A stretch of DNA of 64,000 bases from assembly GCF_002775205.1 (NCBI RefSeq), contig NC_036450.1, forward strand, positions 18,743,479 through 18,807,478, given 5' to 3'. Origin of the DNA: Xiphophorus maculatus. Its lineage: Eukaryota > Chordata > Actinopteri > Cyprinodontiformes > Poeciliidae. The notes beneath the pieces were generated by a model, which ran no database searches, was not told the origin of the DNA, and was given only the letters and a program-made list of their open reading frames with translations. A program made the position numbers and the translations under genes. Shown here piece by piece: positions 32,532 to 45,400 of the stretch (position 1 is the first letter of the stretch; each line of letters starts with the position of its first letter).

Positions 32532-34055
32532 TTTATTTACAAACACTCAATATAAAGAATGATCAAGAGTTAAGAAGTACCGTATAGACCAACATATACC
32601 TCCTTCCAAAACGTAACCTTTTTTTTTAGTCTTGAGTCAATCATGATTGTTGTCATACTTGTTTTGGTGTCTATATTTGATGAATTCACTCACTATCTGT
32701 GGGCATTAAGTACATAAAGAACCTATAAAAATCATAAACATGTTTAAACTCAAAATAAACTAATAAGTTTTAGCTGAGCATAAACAGAGGCAAAAATAAT
32801 CATTTACATTCGTCTAATCTGTAAAAAGTACAACAAAAATCCAGTGTAAATCAGCACAACTTTCCAGTAGTGAAATGTGTGATTTTTTCTACAAATGCAA
32901 TCAAATCTATGCAGTTCAAAGTAAGATAAAATAACATTAAATTAAATAGTTTTGTGCTACAGCAAACACGGGCAGCAGCCGTCATCATTCTTGCACCAAT
33001 AATCAGTTACTACTATATTCTACAGCCGACTTGGTCTGTCAGTGTTTCCTGTCTTCACCTCCCAATGCACTGTGAAGAGGCTTAAGTGTAAACATATTCC
33101 AGTGGCACACACAAAGCCAAGTATAGAGTAAATTCATGCAGAGCATTTCATGGCAATGAATGCAACTTACAGAGAACGATTCCAGAAGAACATGAGCCAG
33201 AAAGCACACATACGTTTTTTTGTTGTTTTTTTTTACAGCAAGCCTTACATTTCCTTTCATTCAAGAGCCAAACCAACATTTCATTCCACTGTAAGGTATT
33301 TGTACATAAGCCGGACACACAGGTGCGTTGCACATTGTCCAGAGGGATTTGATATTCTATAAGGCAAAAATGGCTTAAGACAAGAGCGACAGCTGGGTTG
33401 TTTTGTAAAAGTTCTTGCCCCAAACCAAAAATAATTAAACACATTGGTGTCTCATCTTAAATCTTGGGGGTGGGGGGTCGTTTTTTTTTGTTGTTGTTGT
33501 TTTTTTTAGAGAGAGCAATTAGGCCCGTGAAAACAGGCCTTTTGAACTGAGTCTGAAAGTACTCACACAGCTGAATAGGAAAGAGATTACAAAAGTAGAC
33601 AAGAAGATGTTACTGCTGTATAGTCTAACATAGGCTTGTTTGACACAAACGTTAAGCTGCCACACCCAAGGACTGTCCAAGAGAAAGTTAAAAGATGGGG
33701 CATGAAGCCACTCCCACTGGAGCCCCGTTTCAGCTGAAACACCTGTGCAACCCAATAGAAAACAACACCTCTGTACAGCGGGGCCACTTCAAAAACTTCA
33801 CAGAAACAACACTATTATGAAGATCACTTTTTATATTGAACATGAGCATCCTATGGACAGAGACTCGAAGATCGCCACAGTGACATGACAGCTGTAGAGG
33901 CTCTTTAAAAAGAGAAACGTGTTCTAGCGAGCAATCTTCACCATACTGTTGAACTAATCGGAGCGAATAAGTGTGCACTCCAATTGCCAAGTGCATAATC
34001 CTAACAAAAACAAAACACATTTATTTAAAAACCAGAAAGAAAAAAAAAAGATAGA
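32532..34055 (-). other. st8sia5: Probable 3' UTR of st8sia5
   Basis: About 1.5 kb after the st8sia5 stop (34056) has no recognised repeat and contains two minus-strand AATAAA signals: a very near one at 34020-34025, only about 30 bp after the stop, and a distal one at 32532-32537. Two poly(A) sites are possible; use cannot be judged from sequence alone. Confidence 0.4.
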
Positions 34056-37000
34056 TCATGTGCAACGCCCCGTATGTACATGGACGATCCCACGCGTGTG
34101 CATGTGGATGAAGTTAAAAATTTCATGAGGCATAGCGTGGAAGCCTGGCCGTGGCTTCACGTTGTCATAGTAGTGGTGAGTAATAAATATGCCGGCTGGG
34201 TTCATGGGAAACGCCCAGAAACCGTAGAGGTGCACCTCCTCGCAGAGCTCCATGGCGGCCGTCACGAGCATCAGGCCGCTGCTAAGGCGCTTGGCCCGGA
34301 CGCCCTGCACCGCCCAGAAACGCTGCACACTCAGGAGATACTGCGGGTGGAAGAAGAACACGCCTCTCTGGGAGTCGAAATCGTCCAGCATGTACTTAAC
34401 TCGGAAAGACACGTCAGTGTTGCGAGTGTTGTAAAAGGCGGGTAGCACCACTGATGAGTTCTCGTAGTTCTGGAGGACTTCGTAAAATGGCCGCCGCCAT
34501 TTCTCCAGCTTCTGAAATCTGGACAGGAAATACAACAGAAAAGTGGATGTTAAGAATATAAACAATGCATTGCAAAGGTGTTTTCAGACAATTTGAACTT
34601 TTTCACATTTTGGTAAGCGAGAACAACAAACTAAAATAATTTTGAAGCAATAATGTGCTCAGTAGAGGTCTCTAACTGCTGTTCTCAAGGGTCAGTGTCC
34701 TGCAACTTTTCAGCACAGCTGGCTCCAATATTAGCTCATGCTAGTGAGGCAGCCATTTAATTCAAGCGTGTAGGACAACGGACACATCGAAAAGCTGCAG
34801 GACTGTTTAACACCACTGGTCTAAAGTAACCATGAGGCTCTTAGCCGCTTCTATGATCAATATTCTCTTTGTAATGCTAAAAAAACAAACATAATGGTAC
34901 GTTTCCCCTTTCATTTATAAGTAAAGTTTAAATCAATGCAGTGTTCAGCTTTATAATTACATCCAATTAAAATTCTATTCTATAAAATCTCAATAGAAAT
35001 ACATTGACATTGGTGGTTGTAAAAAAAAAAAGAAAAAATCTTCAGAGTTCTAAATTCTATTGATAGGATCTATAATATCTTCCATATTCACAGTACCTCT
35101 CTGTAATAATGCTTGGATTTATGGTCACCAGGTCTGTCTTGGTGCCCACATCTGCTGAGTATTTCTCACTGATAGGGGGGACATTGCATCTGCAAGAGAC
35201 AGAAGGAAAATAAAGAATTTCCTTTTTTTTTTTTACTTTGGATTCATAAGAGCTGCACAATACTGACGTTTCCTGATGTTTTCCTTTTTTTGACTCTGAA
35301 ATTTTAGGATGTGAAATACCAAGAGAAATTCTAATCAAAATATATAATTTTCACTCTGATAGCATCTTGTTTTGAAGTCCAGTCAAGTACAAATGGTGTA
35401 ATAAACTAATATAGAAGGTAAACAGGTTAAAAATCACGGAAATTGTGCATTATATTTATGTTTTTTACAACATACCCAGGGTAAAAATGACAGGATGACT
35501 CTAACTAAATAGTTTAAGTTAGAGCATATGGTTCAGGATACTTTGATTTTTTTTTCATATGAAAACAAGGATTGATTAAAAGGATACTAACCTGTAAAAC
35601 AATTTATTTCAATCTCTCCAGAAACATTTCCAGTAAAACATCATTTAATCTGTCGGAAATAACAAAAGACCAAAACATACCTGAAAACAAAATCGGCTGA
35701 ATCGATTTCCTTTCCGCATTTGCTGTTCTTGATGATGCCACCGTTTCCAATGACAGCACATTTTTTGAACTGGGATTTGGAAAATGGCATATCCTAGATT
35801 TCAGAAAAATTACAATAGAAGAGCTTCATAAATAGTAATAATAATAATAATAAAAAGATCTCATATGGTACAAAAACTACTAGACCGGCAGCTGAGCAGA
35901 AAAAAACAGAAAGAAAGATGCCAAAACACATGAAGAGAAAATTAACTCACATCTGGGAACATCTTGAAAATCTCTGTGGTAATAGGAAGGATGCCACTGG
36001 TGTCCACCTCGTACCTTAGCTTGGAGCCTGAAGGAGTGTTTCTCTTGGTGGTGAACAAAAAGGATGGAGCATTACAGCAGCGGGACAGAGACATCCTTAG
36101 GATGGAAAAACATGAAATCAATAAAGATACATCAGCTATGATGACTGTGCTTTATCTTTCCATGCACATTGTTGCATTTAAAAATGTTTTATGCAGGATG
36201 CCAAGTGACAAAATAAAGTGTTTTCACTATTTTTCAGTAAGAAAGTAAGTTATTGGTGCTTTTAGCACATTGTTTTCTTTAGCCATGTATCGTCATGCAG
36301 ATTTCAAAATAAAACCACATATGCAATGATGGAATGGCGGTATAAAAGCAGAATAACCTGTGTGCTTGATTAGCATTTTTTGCGACAATTTCCTCGTTCA
36401 GAGCTCACAGGTACCTTAATACTTTTCTCTGATCTTATGTCGAAGTAACAGCAGAAAATGTTTAAAAACATTATCAAGATCAAATCAGAAAATAAAAACA
36501 ACCCATTTTGTGCTGAACGAAATCCCCAAATGCTCAAATGTCATTTGAAAAGGCAAAGGTTCATTTTCATGATGCAGTTCTTGCATTGAAATGAATGGCG
36601 CTTACTTAAAGTTGCTGGTCTCCTCTTTGTTTTGCTCCCACTTGCAGATTTGTAGGTTTCGCCATCTTTCAAACAGCTCTGAAGTTTTAACCCTGATGGA
36701 CAAAAATCACAGATTTAGGAGCAGCTTGTTTATATTCAACAGGTAAGCATGTGAGACTAAAAATGACAATACACAAACAAGGAGAAAAAAAACTGCATTG
36801 GTAATTTGCCGCTGATAAAGCTATTTCAGACAAGTTTTTGTCTAGGTACCCTCTTTGTTGTGATTGTCGAAGAATCTGACTCATGTCATTATAAGAATGA
36901 AAGCAGGGAAGCTGAAAAGGCCTTTAGTCAGAATAACTATGACAAGAATTTTTGGCAGCCTGGACTCTGTGCATAAAAGGTCAGTGGATAATAATCTTAT

Positions 37001-39410
37001 TCATTTAAGAGAGAAGAAACTGCTGAGATTGCTATTGGCACCTCGGGCTCATTAAGATGTGCAATGAAGCTGAATGAGCAATAAACAAATGCATTATGTA
37101 AATGTTATTTATAGCATCCTGGAGAGCAGGAGTGACCTAGTCTGGTCCTCGAGAACTACCATATGACAACTTTTAGATGCATTCTTTTTCTAATACACCA
37201 GAATCAAATGAATGGCTCGTTACAAGACCTCTGCAGAGCTGAGTGACTGGTGGTGAGTCTCAAATTAAAAGGGCAATTCATCCGCTTACTTTAAAACTAG
37301 AAAGCTCAAAATGCTTGGAAGTGTAAACTCAAATGCTTCTGGGTTTATTTTTCGTCTCTAACTATTTCATGTATCTTTAGCGAAAAACTTGCTAGAAAAA
37401 ACTTGTTGCAGTATTTTGTCTTTTTCTTTAAAAATAGCATTACCAAATGATATTACATGAAAACATAACAACAAAAGTGAAGTTGAGACACACCAAATCT
37501 GATTGCCATGACCTTGAAAAAAATAATTTAGAGACAAGTTCACTGTTTCACAGAAGTAATTCTGAAAGCTCGGCACACTATACGTGGGGTCATTGCTATC
37601 AGTTATCCAAAAGTTGGGACACAATTATGTTTTTCATTCACTGTCTTAGCAGACATCTTTTAATCTATTCCTTTCCTCAGCACGGGAATCAAACTAAGAC
37701 TTTTGTTTCATGTAAAGGGAAACATTCAGTTTTATTTCTCAGACCGAGCATATTCAAAGTACATTCCCCACTTACTGACACTCCTAGTAATATTTGTACA
37801 AAAGCCTAATATAACCTTGAATTTTATTGCATTTTGCCTCTCTTCAGAGGGTGAAAAAAGGCAAACATACCATAAGGCAGATCTGTATTGATCTTAAATA
37901 TTTATAATGATAATGCACAATTCTACAGTCAAACCATCTTGACTGTATCAGGCAAGGCCAGTCACTGTAAACCTTCCTGGCAGATGAGTGACAATAGTCC
38001 AGTGTGAACATCGGCGTCGTCACAAACAATCACTCACATCGTCAGGACTTTGACATCCATAATCTCCTGTCTGAGCTCCCTGCAAGCCGTGGAGTTGAAT
38101 TCAAAAGAGCCGTCATAATTTTCCAGATACCTGGAGGGATAAACACAGTCATTCTCTGCCTGCAGCAGCTGACACACAAGAGAATCAACAGATTGACAAC
38201 AAATTGTTTTAGTTAACTACAATGTGCACAAATGAGCAGTAAAATAAACACTCTATAACTTGCCACAGTATGTCTATGGTTTGAGTTTATGAAATATAAG
38301 AGTATATTATTATGAAATATAAATATAAACAGGTAGCACTTTGGGATGAAATAATGAGAGAAGTGATGCAATTGATTGTTCGGCATCACAAACAGGACAG
38401 TAGTATTCTGGTTAATGGACACTTGCACCAGATTCTGTAACATCTTAGACTAAACCAATGCAATACGAAATATTAAACCTCTTATATTTTCACATGTCAA
38501 ACTAAGTATAATGACACTTGCATGGCATTAAAGAGATATTTTGGGATTCTATTGTGCTTTTTCCTCATATACAAGAGCATTTGAAAAGAAAAAGGGGTTG
38601 ATTCAGGCTTACTAGGTTAAAATGGGGGAATGGTTATAGTGTAATGTCTGGTGAATATGAGAATGAGTGTTTGTGGGGGGGGGGGGTATCACAATACACT
38701 GAAAATAAGAGGGAATTTTAACTATAATTCATGATTTTGCACCACTGGAGACATAGACATATAAACAACTGGTCATGCAAAGAAGGGATCATAATATGAC
38801 TCACTATAAGCTGGTAAATTACTTCAAAAATATATAAATCACTGCACTGAGATGGTTACAATAACCAGAACATTTGCAACAAAAAAATTGTCATCCTTTT
38901 TATGCATTAAAAATCTGAATAATTTAGCTTAGTTGTCAACTTCATACTGATTTGATTAAAAACCAACAGGCTGAGTATTTTTGAATATGTGATCAGTATA
39001 AGTCAGCCTGAAATTATATGACTGTGTCTAGAATCGGAGAGGGAAAACAGGAGGAGATATGAACCATCTCTAATGTAATGTGTAATATGCTTTTGGGATT
39101 TTTATTCAGCTAATACAAATTTGTACTGAAAAAATGTTTTTTTTCTAAACTGCATCTTGCTAAAATCTCTAAAGTATATTGGATGTTGAGCAATTATTTC
39201 AATTTCTAATTATTTTCCTACTTGTGTAATCTGTACTCTTAAATCAGCTTGAACATTCATTATCTTTAAAATCTGGCAGTGTTACTGATTTTTTTTATCC
39301 TACAATTTTGAAGGACCTTATTGTGCCTATTTTTTCCATCTCTACAATTTCAAAATTTTTCCACAATGAATATTTTGTGTAAAATACACTAGAAGTAAGA
39401 ACACATCTAA

Positions 39411-39476
<66 letters not shown>

Positions 39477-42400
39477 AATGCAAATGAAAGCCTGCATGTC
39501 CTGTACAATAATTTCCACTGCATACAAATTGCATACTGGCTTGGTCTTGCATTATAGGCTCTATGTGGTGATACTACATGCACACGTTGTCTTTTACCGT
39601 TTTTGTTTTTTTCTCAGTAAATCTGCATTAAAACCACCAGTGGAGGAGAGGCGCTGCCTTCCAGAGCTATCAAAAAGGTGTGAAAGCTCATAACTTCTAA
39701 CACCCAAATAAGTTTTTGCATAATAACATGATGGAACTTTCCACGGGTGTTAATGTGCATACAGGTGTAAGTGTCTGTATTTTTTATTGCAAGCCTGGAG
39801 ACCGAGATCCAGTGCTTTTATGAATGGTACTATATGGAAAACCAGTGATGTCAAAATCTGTGGTTGTGGCTTTAGACTATGAGCTCAGTGCAAAATGCAC
39901 TCTGTGATAGAAAGCTCTCCATGAAGACTTCAGTCAAGTTATAGTAGAGGAGGGTTTTCTCCTACCAAAAAAATCAATAAATTAATGCAATTTTTCCATC
40001 ATACCAATTCCTGTGGGTGTCCCACTTAAACTATAATCATTGTCTTTGATATTGACTGCAGCATGGCTTGGTCGGGCGTCGCAGGGTTAAAACAAATTAT
40101 TTTAATGTTCTTTATTCCAGTAAGAAAACTTGTTTCCACAACCAAATTGTCAAAATACAAAATGCCTGCAGACAATTTTATTCCTTGGAGAATTGTTATG
40201 CCTCTAGTATCCAAATTAATTACGAGACTGACCTGCTTATTCTTACAAACAAGGCTAAGAATAAAATTTGATTGGTTCCTTTCAACTTGTATGTGAATTC
40301 AAAACAGTTCCAATAAATTAAAAGGCTGCACTGTTATTAAACAGAGACATAAATATAATCTAAAGGCAGAAGAAAAAATATGCCATGGCTTGCATCACTG
40401 TCTTGCTAATGGTTATTAATCATGAACCAAAAATAAAAGGTTAGTAAAAGATTTGAATCACATTTCATAGGAAATGTTCCCTTCGTAACATTTCAATGCA
40501 CAGAATGCATTTTACACTGATCAATTAATATATGTTGCTACTACATGCAAAGCAGTTGGGGATAGGCGGGATTTAGCAGCAACAACAATGTCAGTTTGTT
40601 CAAATAAGTGATGGCATTTGTTAAATATTAAATGGGACATTGGATTTTGAAAGATGGAAAAGTAAAACATATTACCTGTGCCTTTGGAAGTAAATGAGTT
40701 GAGCGATTTAAAGAATATGAAACAAACAAACAAAAAAAATACAACGAGCAATACAACGAAAGTGATGCATAAAAGGAACAAGATGCTGGGATGGAATTGA
40801 ACAAAAAAGGAGTGATAAAACTGGTTGTCTACATCCACCTGATGATGCAGTGTATTTCTGAGGTTATTCAGGGTATGTATAACAGACTTGACATAATAAA
40901 CCCAGCTATCAATTTCTTTTGGTTGTTTTGTTTTAGCTAAGATGATGAAACCTTTGCAAGTGTGCTCCATTCATGTCTAAAAGCAAGACATCAAGTAATT
41001 AACTTGACGAGATGAATTTCATCTCGTAAGGCATCTAGGATTGACCAATCCAGCATTTTACCTCAGATATTGACAACAGTTATGAAGACTTGGAGATTTG
41101 AAAGGGGTGGGGGGGAAATTCCTGTCTTCTTGTAACAGCAGGAAAGTATAATAGGAGGGAGTAAGTCCAGGTCGCAGAGAGAGACAATGCAGATGTGAGA
41201 AGGGGAGATAGAAGGAGCAGAGTGTCCACACTACGTTACATGGCATACACACAGAAAGCTGTGCAGAAACACATGACACACAGGTTGGGGAAGGAGGAGG
41301 CATTTGGAGATGGGTGCTAGATGGGGACACAAAGGGACAAGGAGAAGCCAGAACATCAACAGGAGACGGTGGCTCAACCAGCGTCGGAGGGTGGAAGGAG
41401 ATTTGGGGGAGAGAGGGAGGTGGGTGGTCGACGGGGTTAGACGGCATGCAAGAGCAAATCTTAAGTGCAACCGCCACTGAAAAATATGAGTATATACCTT
41501 TCAAACTAATGACAAAAAAAGAAGCATTCTTGGGTTTCTGTGAAAAAGACTAGAAAATGCCTTCAGATAGGCCTACCTTTGAGAGCGTTTTTTTTTCTTC
41601 TTAATATCAGCTAGGCAGGGTGTGACTATTACGGAGATCTGTGAATCTGGCTGAATATTCTGACGGAAACATCTGTCAACATGCAGACAGGTCAAGTTAG
41701 AGTTAAATGTTGTCCTGTACCATCACCACCCCCTGCCAACTTCCTTAACCTGCAGATTTTCAACAAAAGTAAGAAAAAGAAAAATGTGCTGCTGCTGCTG
41801 CTCGTGCTCTTTCTACAGTCTCTGAGGAGACTCATGGGCATATCCCAGTCCACACATGCTGGCCTGGGTCGTCTCTATAATCAGTTCTATCTTTCTTTCT
41901 CTTTCTCACACACACATACTCATTCTTTTTTTAAATAGAGATGTTGTGTAGTTAGTCAGGATGGAAAGGTACCTTTTCCTTCCATTTCTGGCAGGCTTCA
42001 GAGATCCGTCATCGAAGAAATTAACGGGGCCGGTCCAATTTCCGGTCTCGTCCCCTTTGACTCGGCTAAACTGTTGTGCACTAGTAAAAAAATCAGTCAG
42101 TTTATTTGGTATTTATTTAGTCCTTGTTCTGTGCATACATACATACAAAAACACACACGCCCACGCACACCCCCACGCCCACACACACACACACACACAC
42201 ACAACCAAGTTCACGTATCCACTCAGGAATCTCAAAATTGAACATTCACACCCTCAGTCATGCACAGGTTTAAGAAAACAGAGTATGACACCAAACATGT
42301 TTAAAAATTATGTTTTTTGCTGACGACACCACGATTTGAGTAGTTAATTCATGCTTTGCTGGGCTGTTTCCCTAAATCTGAGTGCAATTTAGACATTTTG

Positions 42401-45400
42401 CTGCTCAACATGGACTTGCAGGAGGATTAGACTTGTAGGTTGATGCAATGTACTTTAAAGAGAGAAACAATAATCAGAGTCAAGTTACCGCAAATGTCAA
42501 ATTGCCTCTGAGGGACTGATGCCAACAGATTTGCCAAGTCTTCTCTGGCCAATTCAAAGCAACATAAAGTTGCCAATGTAGATCACTTTCACAGCCTGTT
42601 ACTTGTAAAGAGGATTTAAAGAGAACATCAGTTTAACTATTGGTGCTATTTTTTTTTCTGTTTTTTGGTGACTAAAAATTTGGTTTCTAGTTTAAAAGTA
42701 TTTGATTTTAGGAAGAGATTATAGTTGAAACCCAGCATTTTTTAACAAACACATTCCATCTCTCCAAGCACGACGGGGTGTAAAACTTTTAATATGCGAC
42801 TGACAGTTATGCAAGTGTACATGTGAGTCATTTCTGTGAGTGCCCCGTGGGCACTGAGCTAATTTCAGTGGGGGAGAGTGAACCCTAAGAGCCTCTCTGG
42901 ATGCATTATGTGAGCGAGCATTCATCACGGGGGACTTGTGTTAATGCCATTCTGTAGGCGCTTTTAGCCTCACTGAGTGCCTCTCCAGCATCTCCGTCCC
43001 ACTCTGCGAAGCAGCGGTAGGAGTGTAGATCCTCAAATCAGAAGAGTTTTTGGTGGGGGCGGGGGATACGTGCATAAAATGGATCATAAGCTAATCAAAG
43101 CAGAACGATTAAGGCACCTAAAGCCTGCCTACTGAAAGCTGATTACATAAATCTCTTAGTCTAATATCTTGAATCCAACAATGAAGAGAACTTTATTTAT
43201 CCTGTTTACCACAGTGGGAGCTGGACCAGATCCCAACTAAGTGGCAACTAGACCATTTATCTGCTGCCGCTCACTTAATTATGTGCTCAGTTCAGACAGT
43301 AATCCAAGTGTCAAGAGACAAACAAGCACAGACCTGTCCACTTGTCATCCTCTGATTCCATCCTGAGGGCCTGCAGGCAAAGAAACTGAGATTCTGTAGA
43401 ACTTTAAACCTGCTTTATTAAAGACTTCTATGAGTGTCATTAAGTGTCCCTGGGGTTCCCAATAAATAAACATCTGCTAAAGTTGATTCAATTTCTTCCT
43501 AGCATGTGTTTTAATTTCTTATTGCAAAGCCCCAAAAGGCACACTTCTAGTATTGTGATCATCCAGAATAAGCCTTGGGAGGGCATTTAGGTACAGTAAC
43601 TTTCAAGAGAATCGCAACCAAAAGATTAAGGATAACTCTAGTTTCATGCAGTGGGGACTGAGGTCAACAAGAGAAAGAACAAAATGGTTCAAGAGGTTCC
43701 AAATGTTTCAAACCCCAAAAAGTCATGCATATACCCTCTGCTTGCTCATAGTATCTTACGTTGCTGCAGCTGGTCTATCATCACCTTAACAACGAGTCAA
43801 AACAGAATGTCGCGTCTTACCACAGCACACATTCTGCATCAAGGCAATAGATCAAAACAGAGTCAGACAAAATCTGAACCATTATTTATTGGCTGTGATT
43901 AAATGTTCCTTTTGCAAGAAACAGGACCACAAATTCGGTAGATCTCTTCCTTGAAATTAAAAGATTCAATGTTTTTGTTAGTTTTGTAGCCGTTGTGGCA
44001 TAGCAAAATTAGATTCCAGGTAAAAAATAAATAACTAAAAAGATTTGGGGTGTTGAACTAGCTTTCAATCATTCCTTTTCAGGGTGGATTGCTTATCCAA
44101 CGAACAACTTTAAGGATTATTAAAAACAAGAAATGGGTGCACAACTTTGAATTTATTTTAGATTGTCTCTAGTTATATTAACAAGCCATAGACATACGCC
44201 CTCACTTATATTTGTTACATGCACCCCAACCACACACGTTTTTAAACCAAAGATATCGTACTCCAAAGCTCTTCAAGCATGACTAAAATTTGGAGTCACG
44301 CTCCAGACATATTTGGGTTGGGCCGTAATTATGTCAGAATCTTACAGTTTTCTCTGCAACTTGCATAGTGACATTTATCCAAATTGATGTTTTTATATAT
44401 TTGAGCTTTTATGAACAACTTTCAGTTGATTTAACACAATCTACAATAAATTCAAACTTATCCACCCCAATATGCTTGTTGTTTTTTATTCACTGAAGTT
44501 GAATGAAAAAAATAGATTTTTAACAGATCGTCAGACTCACATTTCTAACCACAAACTCTCCTTTCAAGCAGCATAGACTGAATGAATTCTGACACAATAA
44601 ACTCTTAAAATGGATCATCTCTAAAAGCAATCAAATCTGCTTACACCCGCTTGTCGTGTTTGGACGGTTACAAACCAGCCTCTTCCCAACCTGCGGCGTT
44701 TGCTCTAATCCCCCTGACAGAGTATTTTTAGATGTCACCACTGTCTTCCTTCGCAGAAGTATGTCACTCACAGGGATCATAATAAGCTACCTGTAGCTCT
44801 GCCGTTTTCACAGTCCATCTTTCCTCATAACCTGATATCAGGGAATGCAGGCGGGGAGCTGATTCATGGGGACACAGCCCTGCAGAAACTACAGGGCCAG
44901 AATTCTTGAGTGTAACAATGTTCATGCCTCAGCTCTGACTTTAATGGTTGACCTCGTATAGTTACCGAGTAGCCCTTTGAAATCTCTGGGATTGATGTGT
45001 ACAAAGAGCAACGATCCATCTGAGATACATTGTAGGTACCCAATTGATTTTTTGTGTCGCATGCATACATGCCCAGTTTGCAGGATTATTTGACATTCTC
45101 TTTGTGAAGCCTGAGTTTCGGTGGAGAGGAAACTGGGTGTGGTCAGACCCATGTGGAAGACCTCCTTGTTGTTTACACTGTTAAGATGGCAGCTTCTCTT
45201 TTGTCTTCCTCGCTCCGCATTTCGCACACTCATGCAAACACACTCATTTCATCACACCCTTTTCGCAGTCTCTCCCCCACAGTCTCCCCACTTGTGCTGA
45301 CAGACTGTAGCAAAATGGCTGCCGCTGATCCCACTGGTATCCGTTGTGAAGCTTGTTCCCGCCTCTTTTCCATATGGGCTTGGTGGAAAAAGCAAGGAGT

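Noticed and set aside
39295..39552. Frames of Tyr-Ile repeats
   Set aside because: Translation of the (TA)n microsatellite.
40521..40970. 149-codon minus-strand frame with a hydrophobic stretch in the st8sia5 intron
   Set aside because: No splice sites, homology or poly(A) context; the hydrophobic run comes from an A/C-rich simple stretch. Same reasoning for 41058-41504 and 45244-45624.
42074..42086. Acceptor CAACAG before TTTAGCC for the st8sia5 cassette exon
   Set aside because: Using it adds five bases, breaks the phase, and leads to a stop within the exon; the AG at 42066-42067 keeps the frame on both sides.
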